From the NCBI RefSeq assembly GCF_000022145.1, contig NC_011891.1, positions 3,082,501-3,146,500 of the forward strand: DNA of 64,000 bases. Direction: 5' to 3'. Both the position numbers and the translations under genes were made by a program. Origin of the DNA: Anaeromyxobacter dehalogenans 2CP-1. Lineage in GTDB: Bacteria > Myxococcota > Myxococcia > Myxococcales > Anaeromyxobacteraceae. The notes beneath the pieces are model-generated. The model made no database searches. It was not told where the DNA came from and worked only from the letters and a program-made list of their open reading frames with translations. How positions within the stretch are numbered: position 1 is the first letter of the stretch; every line of letters starts with the position of its first letter. This document shows positions 18,199 to 26,514 of the stretch, one piece after another.

Positions 18199-18232
18199 CG
18201 GGCCCGGCCCTCGCGCGGAGGGACCGGGCCCG
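18199..18232. terminator. Strong GC hairpin between convergent genes
   Basis: CGGGCCCGG followed by CCCTC (18199-18212) pairs with GAGGG (18218-18222) and CCGGGCCCG (18224-18232), giving 14 base pairs with one bulged A and a five-base loop. It lies between the stop of the cytochrome gene and the end of serC, so it can terminate transcription from both sides. No T-tract follows on either strand, so it is not a classical intrinsic terminator. Confidence 0.6.
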
Positions 18233-18257
18233 GCGGGCGCGGCGGGCGGGCTCGGCG

Positions 18258-19385
18258 CTAGCCGCGCTTCGCGAAGTCCTGCATGAACGCGCAGAGCTCG
18301 TCGAGCCAGGCCGGCTCGACCGCGTTGTAGGTGGACACGCGGATGCCGCCCACCGAGCGGTGGCCCTTCAGGCCCACCATGCCCTTCGCCTTGGCCTCCT
18401 TCACGAAGCGCTCCTCGTCGGCCTCGGCGGGCAGCCGGAACACCACGTTCATCACCGACCGGCTCTCACGCTCCACCGGGCAGCGATAGAAGCCCGGGTT
18501 CGCGTCGATGACGCCGTACAGCTTCCCGGCCTTGGCCCGGTTCCGCTGCTCCATGGCGCCCAGGCCGCCGAGCCCCTTCAGCCACGCGAGCACGTTGCGG
18601 ATCATGTAGATGCCGAAGGTGGGCGGCGTGTTGTAGAGCGACTTGTTCTCGGCCGGCGTGCGGAGCTGGAAGATCTTCGGGATGTCCTTGCGGCCGGCGG
18701 CCACCAGGTCCTTGCGGACGATCACCACCACCACGCCCGAGGGCCCGATGTTCTTCTGCGCGCCCGCGTAGATCAGCCCGAACCGCGAGACGTCCACCGG
18801 CTTCCACAGGAAGTCGGAGGACATGTCGGCGACCAGCGGGACCTTGCCCGCGTCCGGGAACGGCCGGGCCGGGTCCACCGCGAACTGCACGCCGTGGATG
18901 GTCTCGTTCGAGGTCAGGTGCAGGTACGCCGCGTCGGGCGAGACCTGGAGGTCGGCGGCGGTGGCCGCGCGGACGTAGCGCTTCTCCTTGCCCTCGCCCT
19001 CGCCGGTGGTGCCGGCCAGGCGCGCCGACGCGCCCAGCATCGCGGTGGCGGCCTTCGCCTCGGAGAACGCCTTCTCGCCCCAGGCGCCGGTCACCAGGTA
19101 GTCGGCGCCGCGGCCCTTCTCGACGAGGTTCATCGGGATCTGCGCGAAGAGCTGCGACGCGCCGCCCTGCACGAACAGCACGTCGTAGGCGTCGGGCACG
19201 CCCAGCAGCTCGCGGAGCAGCGCCAGCGCCTCGTCGTGGACCGCCTCGTACTCCTTGCCGCGGTGCGAGTGCTCCATCACCGACATGCCGCTGCCGGCGA
19301 AGTCGAGGAACTCGTCGCGGGCGCGCTCCAGCGCGGGCAGAGGGAGGGCGGCGGGGCCGGCATTGAAGTTCTTCACGCGGGGCAT
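18258..19385 (-). CDS. serC: Phosphoserine aminotransferase
   Basis: 375 residues starting [15 protein letters not shown], the SerC signature. The PLP lysine is in [21 protein letters not shown], and the C-terminal [19 protein letters not shown] matches the substrate-binding end. It converts 3-phosphohydroxypyruvate and glutamate to phosphoserine in serine and pyridoxal phosphate synthesis. The ATG at 19385 is preceded by GAGGAG. It follows the marC-like gene by 33 bases and may be co-transcribed with it. Confidence 0.95.
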   Translation of the reverse strand: MPRVKNFNAGPAALPLPALERARDEFLDFAGSGMSVMEHSHRGKEYEAVHDEALALLRELLGVPDAYDVLFVQGGASQLFAQIPMNLVEKGRGADYLVTGAWGEKAFSEAKAATAMLGASARLAGTTGEGEGKEKRYVRAATAADLQVSPDAAYLHLTSNETIHGVQFAVDPARPFPDAGKVPLVADMSSDFLWKPVDVSRFGLIYAGAQKNIGPSGVVVVIVRKDLVAAGRKDIPKIFQLRTPAENKSLYNTPPTFGIYMIRNVLAWLKGLGGLGAMEQRNRAKAGKLYGVIDANPGFYRCPVERESRSVMNVVFRLPAEADEERFVKEAKAKGMVGLKGHRSVGGIRVSTYNAVEPAWLDELCAFMQDFAKRG

Positions 19386-19418
19386 GGTCTCCTCGGGGGT
19401 AGGTGGGGGACCGGGGAT

Positions 19419-20072
19419 TTATTGGAGCCGGAAGGTCCGCGGCAACCCTTCCGCGAGCCCGTCCATCATGAACTGGACGGCGATGGCCACCAGCAGCAGG
19501 CCGGCGACGCGCTCCAGGATGGCGAGGCCGGTGCGCCCGAGCACCTTCTCGGTCCGGGCCGCACCCGCAAGGATGAGGTAGCTGGCCAAGCAGGTGAGCG
19601 CGATGGCGAGCAGGACCGGCAGCGGGTGCCACCAGTCCTCGCTGCGCGCGCGCACCATCAGCACGATGGCGGTGGCGATGGAGCCGGGGCCGGCCAGCAG
19701 CGGCATGGCCAGCGGCACGATGGCCACGTCCTCCTTGTCGGCGCTGGCGTCCACTTCACCCTGCGTGATCCGGGTCCGGGACGGCTGGGTGCGCACCATG
19801 TCCAGGGCGAGCAGCAGCAGCACCACGCCGCCCGCCACCTTGAACGCGGGCAGGCCGATGCCGAGGAGGCGGAAGATCCACTCGCCGGTGAGCGCGAACG
19901 CGGCGAGCACGGCGAACGCGGTCACCGACGCGCGCAGCGCGATCTCGCGGCGCCGGCGCGGGTCGTCGTTGCGGGTCAGCGCCAGGAAGAACGGCACCGC
20001 CGAGAACGGGTCGACCACGAAGAACAGGGCCGAGAAGGAGACGAAGCAGAGGGTCGCGAGCTGCAGGGCCAT
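19419..20072 (-). CDS. MarC family integral membrane protein
   Basis: 217 residues, six predicted transmembrane helices. Typical MarC features are FVVDPFSAVPFFLALT near the N-terminus, the long central loop with ADKEDVAIVPLAMPLLAGPGSIATAIVLM, and the C-terminal RTGLAILERVAGLLLVAIAVQFMMDGL. The name comes from an old multiple-antibiotic-resistance association that has not held up; the family function is unknown and may be transport. A short CGCCCA/TGGGCG stem-loop at 20091-20105 lies upstream. Confidence 0.88.
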   Translation of the reverse strand: MALQLATLCFVSFSALFFVVDPFSAVPFFLALTRNDDPRRRREIALRASVTAFAVLAAFALTGEWIFRLLGIGLPAFKVAGGVVLLLLALDMVRTQPSRTRITQGEVDASADKEDVAIVPLAMPLLAGPGSIATAIVLMVRARSEDWWHPLPVLLAIALTCLASYLILAGAARTEKVLGRTGLAILERVAGLLLVAIAVQFMMDGLAEGLPRTFRLQ

Positions 20073-20136
20073 CGGGCGCGCAGCCTACCTCGCCCACGGT
20101 GGGCGGGAAAGCGCGGAGCGGCGAGCGGCGCGGCGA

Positions 20137-20886
20137 TCACACCGCCGGCGGCAGGCCGGGGCGCGCCTCCGAGCGCGCGAACGCGGAGAAGCGGATCGCC
20201 CACACCTTGCGGATGGCCTCGAGCACGATGCGCCGGGACATCTTGGACTGCCCCACCCGGCGGTCGGCGAACACGATGGGGATCTCCGCGACCCGGAACC
20301 CGCGCCGGATGGCCCGGTACGTCAGCTCGATCTGGAACGCGTAGCCGGAGCACTCCACCGAGGGCAGGTCGATGGCCTCCAGCACCTCGCGGCGGAAGCA
20401 CTTGAAGCCGCCGGTGAGGTCGCGGACGCGGACGCCCAGGATGGTGCGGGCGTAGAGGCTCCCGCCGCGCGAGATGAGCTTCCGCCCGAGCCCCCAGTTC
20501 ACCGTCCCGCCCCCCGGCACGTAGCGCGAGCCGAGCACCAGGTCGGCGTCGGCGGCGCGGGCCAGCAGCGCGGGCAGGTACCTCGGGTCGTGCGAGAAGT
20601 CGGCGTCCATCTCGAGCACGAGGTCGTAGCCGCGCTCCAGCGCCCAGGCGAAGCCGGCCAGGTACGCCCGGCCCAGCCCCTCCTTGCCGGCGCGGTGGAG
20701 CACGTGCACGCGCGGCTCGCGCGCGGCGAAGGCGTCGGCGAGCCGGCCGGTCCCGTCGGGCGAGTTGTCGTCGATGACCAGCACCTCGACGGACGGTGCG
20801 GCCTCCAGGATCGCGCGGAGGATCGGCTCGAGGTTGTCCCGCTCCTCGTACGTCGGCAGGCACACCAGCGCGCGCCCAGGCGTCAT
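20137..20886 (-). CDS. Polyprenol-phosphate mannose synthase-like glycosyltransferase (GT2)
   Basis: 249 residues. ALVCLPTYEERDNLEPILRAI, VLVIDDNSPDGTG, the DxD motif in LVLEMDADFSHDP, and LTGGFKCFRREVLEAID match bacterial DPM1-type enzymes, which load mannose or another sugar on polyprenyl phosphate. No C-terminal membrane helices are present, so it resembles the soluble catalytic subunit. The ATG at 20886 overlaps the lpxB stop by four bases (ATGA), so the two are co-translated. The sugar and lipid acceptor are inferred from the family. Confidence 0.88.
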   Translation of the reverse strand: MTPGRALVCLPTYEERDNLEPILRAILEAAPSVEVLVIDDNSPDGTGRLADAFAAREPRVHVLHRAGKEGLGRAYLAGFAWALERGYDLVLEMDADFSHDPRYLPALLARAADADLVLGSRYVPGGGTVNWGLGRKLISRGGSLYARTILGVRVRDLTGGFKCFRREVLEAIDLPSVECSGYAFQIELTYRAIRRGFRVAEIPIVFADRRVGQSKMSRRIVLEAIRKVWAIRFSAFARSEARPGLPPAV

Positions 20887-22016
20887 CGCATCACCCCCAG
20901 CACCTCTTCCGCGACCCGGAGCGGCGCGCCCGGCTCGCCCAGCGACGCCCGCACCTCCCGCAGCGCCGCGATCTGCGCCTCCCGCGCGGCGCGATCGCCG
21001 AGCAGGCGCTCCACCTCCGCCGCCATCCGCTCGGGGCTCGCGTCCCCCTGGAGCAGCTCGGGAACGATCCCCCTCCCTGCCAGGATGTTCACCAGCGCCA
21101 CGTGCGCAATCTTCACCAGCATCCGCGCGACCGCGTAGGAGAGCCACGACAGCTTGTAGACCACCACCATGGGCCGGAGCATGAGCCCCGCCTCCAGGGT
21201 GGAGGTCCCGCTCTTCACCAGCGCCGCGTCGCTCGCGCCGACCACCTCCTCGGTGCGGCCGTCCACCAGTCGCACCTCCAGCGTGCGGTGGGCCGCGAGG
21301 TACGGCTCGAGCGCGGCGCGGTCCAGCGTGGGCGCCACCGGGACCACGAACTGCGCATCCGGGTGGGCCGCGCGCAGCCGCTCGGCGGCCTGGAGCATCG
21401 GCGGGAGCAGGCGCTTCAGCTCGGACGGGCGGCTGCCCGGGACCATGGCGATGGTGGTCCGGGAGGCGGGGAGGCCCAGCGCCGATCGGTAGGCCTCGGC
21501 CGGCCCGGGCGGCGGGCGCTCGGCGAACGGGTGGCCGACGAAGCGGGCCGACACCCCGGTGCCTTCGTAGAAGCGCTCCTCGAAGGGGAGGATGCACAGC
21601 ATCCGGTCCACCACCCGCGCGATCTTCTTCGCGCGGCCCTGGCGCCAGGCCCAGATGGTCGGCGACACGTAGTAGACCACCGGGATCCCGAGCTTCTTGA
21701 GGCGCGCCGCGAGCCGGAGGTTGAAGTCCGGCAGGTCCACCAGGAGCGCGGCCCTGGGGCGGCGCTCGGCGGCGGCGCGGCCGAGCATCCGCAGGATCCC
21801 GAGGATCCGCGGGATGCGGGGGAGGACCTCGGCGAGGCCCATCACCGAGATGTCCTCGGCCGGCGCGAGCGCCTCGAGCCCCGCCTCGCGCAGCCGCGGC
21901 CCGCCCACGCCGAAGGCGGTGATCCCGGGGCGGAGCCGCTGCAGCTCGTGGAGGGTCCGGGCCGCGTGAAGGTCCGCGCTGGCCTCGCCCGCCACGATCA
22001 GGATCTGGTCCGTCAA
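20883..22016 (-). CDS. lpxB: Lipid-A-disaccharide synthase
   Basis: About 377 residues. ILIVAGEASADLHAA at the N-terminus, FNLRLAARLKKLGIPVVYYVSP, ILPFEERFYEG, MVPGSRPSEL and VKSGTSTLEAGLMLRPMVVVYK are LpxB blocks. It condenses UDP-diacylglucosamine with lipid X. I place the start at TTG 22016 because an in-frame GTG at 22034 would contain a TATATA element (22025-22030) that looks like the promoter -10; the longer reading would add six residues. It ends in an ATGA overlap with the GT2 gene. This gene lies apart from the other lpx genes by 10 kb. Confidence 0.93.
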   Translation of the reverse strand: MTDQILIVAGEASADLHAARTLHELQRLRPGITAFGVGGPRLREAGLEALAPAEDISVMGLAEVLPRIPRILGILRMLGRAAAERRPRAALLVDLPDFNLRLAARLKKLGIPVVYYVSPTIWAWRQGRAKKIARVVDRMLCILPFEERFYEGTGVSARFVGHPFAERPPPGPAEAYRSALGLPASRTTIAMVPGSRPSELKRLLPPMLQAAERLRAAHPDAQFVVPVAPTLDRAALEPYLAAHRTLEVRLVDGRTEEVVGASDAALVKSGTSTLEAGLMLRPMVVVYKLSWLSYAVARMLVKIAHVALVNILAGRGIVPELLQGDASPERMAAEVERLLGDRAAREAQIAALREVRASLGEPGAPLRVAEEVLGVMR

Positions 22017-22024
22017 GCGCGGGC

Positions 22025-22030
22025 TATATA
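22025..22030 (-). promoter_or_regulatory. Candidate -10 box for lpxB
   Basis: TATATA on the minus strand stands out in a region of about 75 percent GC. It is eight bases upstream of the TTG at 22016, so transcription would begin at or within a base or two of the start codon, that is, a leaderless message. The -35 side is weak (CAGACC near 22048-22053). Confidence 0.4.
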
Positions 22031-22075
22031 GCACGCCGCCCCCGGGCGGTCTGGCTCCGGAGGCCGATCCGTGAT

Positions 22076-22540
22076 GTGCTGTCGCACATGGATGGGGGAA
22101 CCGCGGGCGCGCGGGCGCGCGAGGTGGGATGGCTCGCGGCCACGCTGGCGGCGCTGCTGCTCGCGCTCGTGCTCGAGCACTACGTCATCCACGAGCAGAT
22201 GATCCTGCCGTGGATCGCGGTGTCGCCCGAGGTGCCGCCCTGGATGATCGGCGCCCAGGTGGTCCCGGAGATCATCGTCTGCTTCCTGTTCGGCTGGCGC
22301 CTGCGCGGCCTGGGCTGGATCGTGATCTACGGGGCGGCCGCCGCGGCGCTCCGGCAAGGGTTCTACGCGCTCCTCACCCGCATCGGCGCGAGCGGGCACC
22401 CGGAGACGCTGTTCGGCCCCCCGTCCGAGTTCGCGCGCACCGCGCCGCTCGTGGCGGTGATGTACTTCCTGGCGTTCGGGCTCGCCTCGATGGGCGCCCG
22501 CGAGCCCGGTCCCCTCCCCGGCGCGCGCTCCCGGCCCTGA
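22076..22540 (+). CDS. Small integral membrane protein of unknown function
   Basis: About 154 residues from GTG 22076, or 150 from ATG 22088. Four hydrophobic segments are visible (VGWLAATLAALLLALVLEHY, VVPEIIVCFLFGWRL, LGWIVIYGAAAAAL, LVAVMYFLAFGLAS) separated by short loops, with a proline-rich cytoplasmic tail. I do not recognise the family. It is divergent from lpxB with about 60 bases between starts, so they may share a regulatory region. No cofactor motifs are seen. Confidence 0.65.
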   Translation: MLSHMDGGTAGARAREVGWLAATLAALLLALVLEHYVIHEQMILPWIAVSPEVPPWMIGAQVVPEIIVCFLFGWRLRGLGWIVIYGAAAAALRQGFYALLTRIGASGHPETLFGPPSEFARTAPLVAVMYFLAFGLASMGAREPGPLPGARSRP

Positions 22541-22662
22541 GCCGGCGTCCCTCGCCCGCGGCCCGGCCCGATCGCGGGCCGCCCGCGCTCGGAGCGCGTG
22601 AATCCATCCCCGGACCGAGCCAGGCGGTCGAGCCGCGAGCAGCGCGAGGCGCGACGACCGAG

Positions 22663-22678
22663 CATGCCCGTCGGCATG
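22663..22678. repeat. Hairpin repeat, copy A
   Basis: CATGCC-CGTC-GGCATG forms a six-pair stem with a four-base loop. The left flank ends GACCGAG, as does the left side of copy B at 26528. The six-base arms differ from copy B by one compensated A:T to G:C change, while the CGTC loop is identical. It lies downstream of the ArsR-type gene, between it and the end of the membrane-protein gene. Confidence 0.6.
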
Positions 22679-22752
22679 TGAGGGAGGAGCAACGACGCGA
22701 TGCGACGCGGATCGGCCGCCGCGGCGACGGGAGGGGATGGGTTCACGTGCTC

Positions 22753-23058
22753 TCAGCGCCGGCAGCGCTCCATGCAGTGCACCAGGCCGCGCAGGTTCTC
22801 CTCGGCGATCCGGTAGCGCGCGAACCCGTCCTCGCGCGCGGCCGCCACCAGGCCGTGCTCGCGCAGCACCCGGAGCTGCTGCGAGACGATGACCGGGTCG
22901 GCGCCGAGCCGACCTGCCAGGCCGCCGACGGTCTCGTCGCCCTGGCAGAGCAGGGCCACGAGCCGCAGGCGGAGCGGATGGGCGACGGCCTTCAGGACCG
23001 CGGCGACGCGCTCGGCGCGCTCGGGGTCGGCGTAGACGGGCGGCGGGGGTGCGGACAC
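22753..23058 (-). CDS. ArsR-family winged-helix regulator, possible thiol/sulfur sensor
   Basis: 101 residues with the ArsR/SmtB fold: AHPLRLRLVALLCQGDETV, then the recognition helix DPVIVSQQLRVLREHGLV. The classic metal motif ELCVCDL is absent. Instead there is Cys38 in the third helix and Cys95 and Cys99 in the last helix (LVHCMERC), similar in layout to the cysteine pair of persulfide-responsive BigR/SqrR proteins, though the first Cys is displaced by three positions. It is the last gene of the sulfur-type operon. The sensing role is inference. Confidence 0.82.
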   Translation of the reverse strand: MSAPPPPVYADPERAERVAAVLKAVAHPLRLRLVALLCQGDETVGGLAGRLGADPVIVSQQLRVLREHGLVAAAREDGFARYRIAEENLRGLVHCMERCRR

Positions 23059-23134
23059 GGGCGGACTCTAGCGGTAGCGCCGCCCGCGAGAGGCGCGGCG
23101 AGGTGCCGCGCCGAGGGGCCCGGGACGCGCCGGG

Positions 23135-23791
23135 CTACCCGCAGCCGCCGGAGATCTTCTTCTTCGCGCCGCCGGCCTTCGCCTTGCCTCCGGCCTTCAG
23201 CAGGTCCGGCCGGAAGTCGAGCCGCGCCAGCGTCTGGAGCGCCTCGACGCCCGAGGCCACGCGGTCGGGCGAGGGCGCCGAGAGCGCGGCCTGCGCCGCC
23301 GCCAGCGCCTCGGCGTAGCCCGCCGGCGGCGCCGCCTCGGCGAACAGCGGCACCGGCAGCGCCAGCGCCAGGTACCAGGCGCGCGCGCCGTCCACGAGGT
23401 AGTGGACCCGCGCGCCCGGGTCGGCGCGCCGCGCCTCCTGCACCAGCCGGAGCGCGACCTCGTCCTTCCCGGCGTAGACGAGCGTGAACGGCCGGCCGCG
23501 GGCGCGCGCCAGCACGTCGTCGGCGGACGCGCCCGGCAGGCTCTCCGCGCCGGGCAGGTGGTAGCGGGCGTAGGCGTCGGCGGGACGGACGTCCAGCACC
23601 GCGGCCCGGCCCGCCGCCTGGACCACCCCGGCGGCGGCCTTCCACACGTCGAGCGCGGCGTCCGCCGGCGGCGGCGTCAGGTCGGCCGGGAGCTCGGCGC
23701 GGGCCGAGTGCCCGGTGGCGAGCGCCAGCACGAGGTAGGCGGCGGCCGCGGCGACGAGCGCGGCGGCCCCGGTCCGGTTCGTGATCCTCAC
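23135..23791 (-). CDS. Exported degenerate rhodanese with SoxY-like C-terminal GGCG tail
   Basis: 218 residues from a GTG overlapping the stop of the YeeE gene (GTGA). A signal sequence ends near SARAELP, so the protein is probably periplasmic. The rhodanese core is recognisable (AAVLDVRPADAYARYHLPGAESLPG, DGARAWYLALALPVPLF), but the catalytic loop reads TLVYAGKDEVAL instead of the usual YCRSG-type Cys loop. After a Lys/Gly/Ala linker the protein ends KKISGGCG. SoxY sulfur carriers end in GGCGG, where the Cys carries the sulfur. I infer a sulfur-carrier arm on a non-catalytic rhodanese scaffold. Confidence 0.8.
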   Translation of the reverse strand: MRITNRTGAAALVAAAAAYLVLALATGHSARAELPADLTPPPADAALDVWKAAAGVVQAAGRAAVLDVRPADAYARYHLPGAESLPGASADDVLARARGRPFTLVYAGKDEVALRLVQEARRADPGARVHYLVDGARAWYLALALPVPLFAEAAPPAGYAEALAAAQAALSAPSPDRVASGVEALQTLARLDFRPDLLKAGGKAKAGGAKKKISGGCG

Positions 23792-24444
23792 GGCGCCCTC
23801 CTCTCCGCGGCGGCGGCGCCGGACGGCACCGACTGCGGCCCCTGCCCCGCCGGCGCGGCGCGGCGGTTCACCCACCGCTCGATGCGGCCCACCGCCCAGA
23901 ACGCGCCCACCGCGAGCAGCGCCACCGCGAACACGACCACGCCGGACGGGAGGCGCAGCCACTCGTGCAGCAGGACCCGGCCGCGGCCGCCGGCGTCGGC
24001 GAGCGGCGCGAACGTGTCGGCGCCGAGCGTGTACACGAGCGTGCCGACGAGCAGCCCGCCGATGAACAGGAGCGCGTCGAGCTTGCCGGAGACCGCCCCC
24101 ACCAGCGAGGTGCCCGGGCAGTAGCCGCCCACGATGAAGCCGGCCCCGACCAGGAGCCCGCCCACCGCCTGGGCGGCCGGGAAGGTGTCGAGGATGCCGA
24201 GCGTGGAGAGCGGCACGACGCCGGCGAGGTCGAGGAAGTAGACGCCGACCATGGCCGTGACGATGGCGGTGAACATCACCCGCAGCACGCGGAAGTCGCG
24301 CCCGTAGAAGACGGCGGCGAGGTTGCGGGCGGTGCCGAAGCCGGCGCGCTCCAGCGCGAAGCCGAAGCCCATGCCCACCAGCACCGAGACGATCATCTCG
24401 ACGGGGTGCGAGAACCGGAGGACGACGGAGAGAGGGCCTTCCAC
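23788..24444 (-). CDS. YeeE/YedE family sulfur-compound transporter half-unit
   Basis: 218 residues with about five to six membrane helices. The family motif GGYCPGTSLVGAVSGKLDA contains the conserved Cys that, in the thiosulfate transporter TsuA, lines the substrate path; an N-terminal LERAGFGTARNLAAVFYGRD motif is also typical. It would move thiosulfate or a related sulfur species across the inner membrane, probably together with the second half encoded next door. It overlaps the rhodanese-like gene downstream by four bases. Confidence 0.9.
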   Translation of the reverse strand: MEGPLSVVLRFSHPVEMIVSVLVGMGFGFALERAGFGTARNLAAVFYGRDFRVLRVMFTAIVTAMVGVYFLDLAGVVPLSTLGILDTFPAAQAVGGLLVGAGFIVGGYCPGTSLVGAVSGKLDALLFIGGLLVGTLVYTLGADTFAPLADAGGRGRVLLHEWLRLPSGVVVFAVALLAVGAFWAVGRIERWVNRRAAPAGQGPQSVPSGAAAAERRAP

Positions 24445-24454
24445 GGCGTGCCTC

Positions 24455-24970
24455 CTAGATCCACTGACGGCGCACGAACCACGCGAGGGCGTACGCGCCG
24501 CCGAAGACGCAGAGCATGAACAGCCAGCTCCCCAGCGCGAGCTGCGCGCCGCCGGTGAGCGCCTGACCGCTGGTGCAGCCGCGCGCGAGCTGCGCGCCGA
24601 AGCCCGCCAGCGCCCCGCCCGCGCCCGCCAGCACCCACCGCCAGCGCCGGTCCGCGCGCGGGCCCATCACCGTCTCGGCCCTGAAGCGCCGCGCGGTGAG
24701 CACCGCGATCCCGCCGCCGAGCAGCGTGCCGGCGGTGAGCCACACGATCCAGTCGTCCATCGAGGCGCGCGCCGGGTCGGCGAAGAACCGGCCCACGCTG
24801 ACGTTCTCCTCCGTCCAGGTGGGGGAGGCGGCGTGCAGCCCGGCCGCCACCACGTGCTTGAACGACCCGCTCGCGCCCAGGCCGCGCCCGGTCAGCACGA
24901 AGCTGGCGAGGAGCACCAGGCCCAGCAGGAAGCCGGCCTTGTACGGGTTCCAGTACGGTCGCTGCTCCAC
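24455..24970 (-). CDS. YeeE/YedE family sulfur-compound transporter half-unit
   Basis: 171 residues, four to five membrane helices. It carries the partner motif LARGCTSGQALTGGAQLALGSWLFMLCVFGGAY with Cys in RGCTSG and a second Cys in the following helix. TsuA of Gram-negative bacteria contains two such repeats in one chain; here they are split over two adjacent genes, as is common. The start is GTG at 24970, one base after the stop of the upstream iron-sulfur/cytochrome gene. It is ten bases from the second half-unit. Confidence 0.9.
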   Translation of the reverse strand: MEQRPYWNPYKAGFLLGLVLLASFVLTGRGLGASGSFKHVVAAGLHAASPTWTEENVSVGRFFADPARASMDDWIVWLTAGTLLGGGIAVLTARRFRAETVMGPRADRRWRWVLAGAGGALAGFGAQLARGCTSGQALTGGAQLALGSWLFMLCVFGGAYALAWFVRRQWI

Positions 24971-24971
24971 G

Positions 24972-26444
24972 TCACTCCTCCTTCGCGTCCGGGGCGCCGG
25001 GCGCCCCGGGGTGCGGCTCGTTCGCGGCCCTCGCCACCCACTTCGCGCTGTGGCGGGCCGCGTGCGCGAGGTCGATCCGGCCGGTGATCATCGAGCGGAG
25101 CGCGGGCCGCTCGTCGGCGATGACCACCGCCATGGTGAGGTGGACCGCCAGGCCGGCGACCACGAGCGCGATGGCGAGCCCGTGCACCACGACGGCCGCC
25201 GAGACCACCTCCGCGGGTCCGAGGTGGAACGTCATCACCAGCCCGCTCGCGACGATGGTCGCGGTGGCGACCAGCACCAGCACCGCGAACAGCTTCTGGC
25301 CGGCGTTGTACTTGTCCTGCGGCGGGAGCGGGCCGCGCCACGCGCCCGCCATGGCGAGCGGCTTCCGGACCAGCCAGGCGAGGTCGTCGCGCGTCACCCG
25401 CACGTCGTCCCGGACGTGCCGGAGGCCGCCCTTGAACAGCAGGAACAGCGGGATCACCACCGCGGCCCAGGCCAGCCCCCAGCCGACGTGGAGCCTGAGG
25501 AGCGCGGCCCGCCCGCCCAGCGCGCCGGCGACGGCGCCCGCGACCTCGGGGCCGAGCAGCGCGAAGCGCGCCGCGGAGAGCAGGCCCACGCCGCTGACGA
25601 CCAGCGCGATCCAGGAGAGCGCGTTCAGCCAGTGGAGCGCGCGCAGGCCGGCCGGGTGGCGGTGCAGCGTGCGCGGCGGCGCCGCCGGCAGCGCGCAGGC
25701 GCCCTCGGCCTCCTCGCGACGCACGCGGTCCATCCTCGCCTTCAGGTTCACGAGCAGCCCGCCGCCGATCGAGAGCGCGCCGAGCCCCGGGACCACCGCG
25801 CGCGTGAGCGGTCGGGCCGCGCCGTCCCAGGCCGAGGTGAGCCAGGCGGTCCGCGGTGGGCGGGCGATGCCCTGGGCGAGCACGACGTCGCGGGCACGGT
25901 CGCCGGCGTAGAGCGTGCGCGGCCGGACGTCGATCCCGGGCACCGCCAGCGGGCGCGCGACGCGCGCCGCGGCGGCGACGGAGATGGCCGACCCGGGGTC
26001 GTCGAGGTCGCCGAACACGCGGCACTCGGCCGGGCAGGTCTCGACGCACGCCGGCCGCTCGCCGCGCGCGACGAACGGCGCGCACAGGTTGCACTTCTCG
26101 ACCACGTGCTTCACCGGGTCCACGTGGCGCGCGCCGTACGGGCACGCGGCGACGCAGGTGCCGCAGCCGATGCACACGTCCGCGTCCACCACCACCACGC
26201 CGTTCGCGTCCACGTACGTCGCGCCGGACGGGCAGTCCACCGTGCACGGGTGCGCCTCGCACTGCATGCACAGGCCCGGGAAGAACGTGACGGCGAGGTC
26301 GCCCCCGGCGCGCGTCCCGGTCTCGAAGGTGTGGACCCAGTCGCGCGCCGCGCCGGGGCCGGAGTCCCACTGCTCCTTGCAGGCCGACACGCAGGCCTTG
26401 CAGCCCACGCACAGGTCGAGGTCGATCAGCATCGCGTGGCGCAC
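24972..26444 (-). CDS. Fusion of DmsB-like ferredoxin and cytochrome b561-type membrane subunit
   Basis: 490 residues. Residues 1 to about 170 hold four [4Fe-4S] motifs: CVGCKACVSACK, CMQCEAHPCTVDCP, CIGCGTCVAACP and CNLCAPF with CVETCPAEC. The C-terminal half (from about residue 260) has four to five membrane helices with histidines typical of the FdnI/cytochrome b561 type. It would pass electrons between the periplasmic molybdoenzyme and the quinone pool. These parts are usually two proteins. GTG 26444 is preferred over ATG 26432 because GGGAGG lies four bases upstream. Confidence 0.87.
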   Translation of the reverse strand: MRHAMLIDLDLCVGCKACVSACKEQWDSGPGAARDWVHTFETGTRAGGDLAVTFFPGLCMQCEAHPCTVDCPSGATYVDANGVVVVDADVCIGCGTCVAACPYGARHVDPVKHVVEKCNLCAPFVARGERPACVETCPAECRVFGDLDDPGSAISVAAAARVARPLAVPGIDVRPRTLYAGDRARDVVLAQGIARPPRTAWLTSAWDGAARPLTRAVVPGLGALSIGGGLLVNLKARMDRVRREEAEGACALPAAPPRTLHRHPAGLRALHWLNALSWIALVVSGVGLLSAARFALLGPEVAGAVAGALGGRAALLRLHVGWGLAWAAVVIPLFLLFKGGLRHVRDDVRVTRDDLAWLVRKPLAMAGAWRGPLPPQDKYNAGQKLFAVLVLVATATIVASGLVMTFHLGPAEVVSAAVVVHGLAIALVVAGLAVHLTMAVVIADERPALRSMITGRIDLAHAARHSAKWVARAANEPHPGAPGAPDAKEE

Positions 26445-26514
26445 GGCGCCTCCCGTTCGTGTGGGGCCCGTTGCGAGGCACACGATGGCGTCGCCGAGCC
26501 GGGCACACGAGGAC

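Noticed and set aside
19419..20072. marC-like gene as an antibiotic-resistance determinant
   Set aside because: The resistance link of MarC was not supported by later work; no drug-efflux features are visible.
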